From contig CANHCR010000006.1 in the NCBI GenBank assembly GCA_947459205.1, positions 1 to 64,000 of the forward strand: 64,000 nucleotides of DNA, given 5' to 3'. The translations under genes and the position numbers were made by a program. The notes beneath the pieces were generated by a model. That model was not told the origin of the DNA, searched no databases, and worked only from the letters and a program-made list of their open reading frames with translations. Below are positions 61,341-64,000 of this stretch, in pieces (position 1 is the first letter of the stretch; each line of letters starts with the position of its first letter). Source of the DNA: Caryophanales bacterium. Lineage in GTDB: Bacteria; Bacillota; Bacilli; Paenibacillales; CANHCR01.

Positions 61341-61907
61341 TTGAGAACGTACGAATGTAGTTTTGCACCGGAAGAGGCGCGCGAAATGCCGATGGTGGAG
61401 GTCGCTTACGAAATTTTGAAGACGACGACTCCAGAAGAATCGACGTATCCGTTTCGCGATTTGATGCAAGCAGTAATCCAAGTCAAACAACTCGAATTGA
61501 CTCAAGAACAGTTCGTCAAACTGTCCTCGCATCTATATACTGATTTGAACATCGATGGTCGCTTCGCCAGCACGCAAAACAGAACTTGGGGACTCAAAAG
61601 TTGGAAGACAATCACCACCGACAATTACTTAGATATCGATGACTCCGTCGATGAAGAAGAAGATGTTGAAATCACGGAATTGGGAGAAGATCTTGGCATC
61701 CCGAAACTGGCCAGCAAAGATTATGAAGAGCCGAGATTCGGCGGTGGCGACGATGGTTTTGGTCAGGAAGAAGACATAGATAATAAGACGGCGGACGACG
61801 AACTTGACCCGATTCCGACATTGGCGGGCGAAGAAGCACTGTCAATCGAAGACTTGAAAATCAAAGAAGATGAGCCGTCAGATGACGATTCGGATGATGA
61901 CGAATAA
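61341..61907 (+). CDS. rpoE: RNA polymerase delta subunit
   Basis: 188 residues from TTG 61341 (AAAGGTG 8 nt upstream). An N-terminal HARE-HTH domain (about 10-85; MVEVAYEILK, YPFRDLMQAV, DLNIDGRFAS, WGLKSW) and a long acidic tail (DEEEDVE, DDDSDDDE). The delta subunit helps RNA polymerase recycle and respond to initiating NTP levels in Firmicutes. Its own promoter is close upstream. Confidence 0.93.
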   Translation: MRTYECSFAPEEAREMPMVEVAYEILKTTTPEESTYPFRDLMQAVIQVKQLELTQEQFVKLSSHLYTDLNIDGRFASTQNRTWGLKSWKTITTDNYLDIDDSVDEEEDVEITELGEDLGIPKLASKDYEEPRFGGGDDGFGQEEDIDNKTADDELDPIPTLAGEEALSIEDLKIKEDEPSDDDSDDDE

Positions 61908-61920
61908 TCGCCTGCAATTC

Positions 61921-61962
61921 TTGACACTGACTATCAATAAATAGTAAACTATCTTTTGGGCT
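61921..61962 (+). promoter_or_regulatory. pyrG promoter with GGGCT start
   Basis: TTGACA at 61921-61926, an 18-nt spacer, TAAACT at 61945-61950, and GGGCT beginning at 61958, 7 nt further. In Bacillus subtilis the pyrG transcript starts GGGC and when CTP is low RNA polymerase adds extra G residues at that point. Confidence 0.72.
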
Positions 61963-61990
61963 GAATGAATGTTTTTCCATGTTAAAAACA

Positions 61991-62026
61991 AGAGTGCCCC
62001 CGTATTTTTCGGGTGCACTTTTTTTA
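61991..62026 (+). terminator. pyrG attenuator hairpin
   Basis: AGTGCCCCCG pairs with CGGGTGCACT and is followed by seven T, about 33 nt into the pyrG leader. The 5' arm holds CCCCC (61997-62001), which a 5' poly-G tail could pair with, blocking the terminator as known for Bacillus pyrG. It may also end rpoE transcripts. Confidence 0.8.
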
Positions 62027-62067
62027 TTTTTTATTTAACTTGGTCATCTAGAGCATGAGCAAAATGA

Positions 62068-63681
<1,614 letters not shown>

Positions 63682-63689
63682 TCGACACC

Positions 63690-64000
63690 ATGAATCGGCA
63701 TGTACTCATCGTAGACGACCAGGCGGGCATTCGACTATTGTTGCAAGAAGTTTTGGAAGCGGAAGGGTTTACAGTCACCTTGGCTGCTGATGGCCTGCGT
63801 GCCGCTGCACTGCTCGAAGAGATTCGACCTGATCTTATCTTGCTTGACATGAAAATGCCGGGCATGAATGGTCTTGAGCTCATGCGCTTGATTCATGATC
63901 GCGGGTTGCAGTTGAACGTGATGATGATGACCGCTTATGCAGAACTGGAAATGATGGAACAGGCTCGACAACTCGGGGCGCTCGGTCATTTCGGCAAGCC
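63690..64000 (+). CDS. spo0F: Sporulation response regulator Spo0F, 5' part
   Basis: 103 codons, cut by the window end. A single receiver domain close to Bacillus subtilis Spo0F: acidic pair in LIVDDQAGIR, phosphorylated Asp in LILLDMKMPGMNG, Thr in MMTAYAELEM and Lys in GHFGKP. It relays phosphate from sensor kinases to Spo0B and Spo0A. It starts 8 nt after the pyrG stop, with AAGGG upstream, as in Bacillus gene order. Confidence 0.93.
   Translation, partial: MNRHVLIVDDQAGIRLLLQEVLEAEGFTVTLAADGLRAAALLEEIRPDLILLDMKMPGMNGLELMRLIHDRGLQLNVMMMTAYAELEMMEQARQLGALGHFGK

Overview
The window is a contiguous chromosomal segment of a spore-forming Gram-positive bacterium of the Bacillales. The evidence is the Bacillus-like gene order at the right end (ywhD, class A PBP, speE, speB, ywiB, rpoE, pyrG, spo0F), Shine-Dalgarno sites of the AAGGAGG type, frequent TTG and GTG starts, an endospore-appendage (Ena) subunit behind a sigma-K-like promoter, a YtxJ-type bacillithiol protein and a very Bacillus-like Spo0F. 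I do not assign a genus. The GlnRS gene, the plant/animal-type branching enzyme and FabV are unusual for the group. No rRNA, tRNA or CRISPR was seen, and no stretch over 300 bases lacks a gene.

Layout. 1-9.0 kb: alpha-glucan metabolism (end of a GH13 enzyme, an amylosucrase-like GH13, a surface-anchored type I pullulanase, a GH13_8 branching enzyme), interrupted by two spore-appendage-type genes. 8.9-10.1 kb: fabV. 10.2-13.7 kb: a minus-strand four-gene operon of a ClpX paralogue and three mutually related proteins, two of them with ClpX-like Cys4 zinc motifs; this is the best candidate for an undescribed system. 13.8-23.8 kb: alcohol dehydrogenase, ADP-ribosylglycohydrolase, GH31 alpha-glucosidase, purine permease, NlpC/P60 lipoprotein, secreted cyclophilin, a RacA-like DNA-binding protein and MsrAB. 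24.0-34.4 kb: a TPR membrane protein, a 2474-residue S-layer-type protein with starch-binding-like modules, and YtxJ.

34.4-46.7 kb is a large carotenoid locus: four CrtI/CrtN-type flavoenzymes, CrtM, a CruF/DUF422 protein, a glycosyltransferase, an acyltransferase, an aldehyde dehydrogenase, an ICMT-type methyltransferase and a glutathione peroxidase. Both divergent promoter regions of this locus carry direct repeats of a TGTATA core spaced exactly 11 bp apart. That layout is typical of operators for B12/light-sensing MerR regulators (CarH/LitR), so I infer light-controlled carotenogenesis with a co-regulated peroxidase. A 360-bp stretch inside the glycosyltransferase gene is about 72% GC, in sharp contrast to its surroundings.

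46.7-64 kb is mostly housekeeping: glnS, a small acidic protein, a ferritin-like protein, a DrrAB-type ABC exporter, mutS2, a GAF-GGDEF diguanylate cyclase with a small membrane partner, an RluF-type pseudouridine synthase, ywhD, a class A PBP, speEB, ywiB, rpoE, pyrG and the start of spo0F. pyrG has a leader with a GGGCT start and a C-rich terminator, matching the reiterative-transcription attenuator known from Bacillus subtilis pyrG.

Working together: the starch-binding surface protein and anchored pullulanase could capture and debranch external alpha-glucan, with the GH31 and GH13 enzymes acting inside. Carotenoids, peroxidase, MsrAB and YtxJ form an oxidative and light stress theme.
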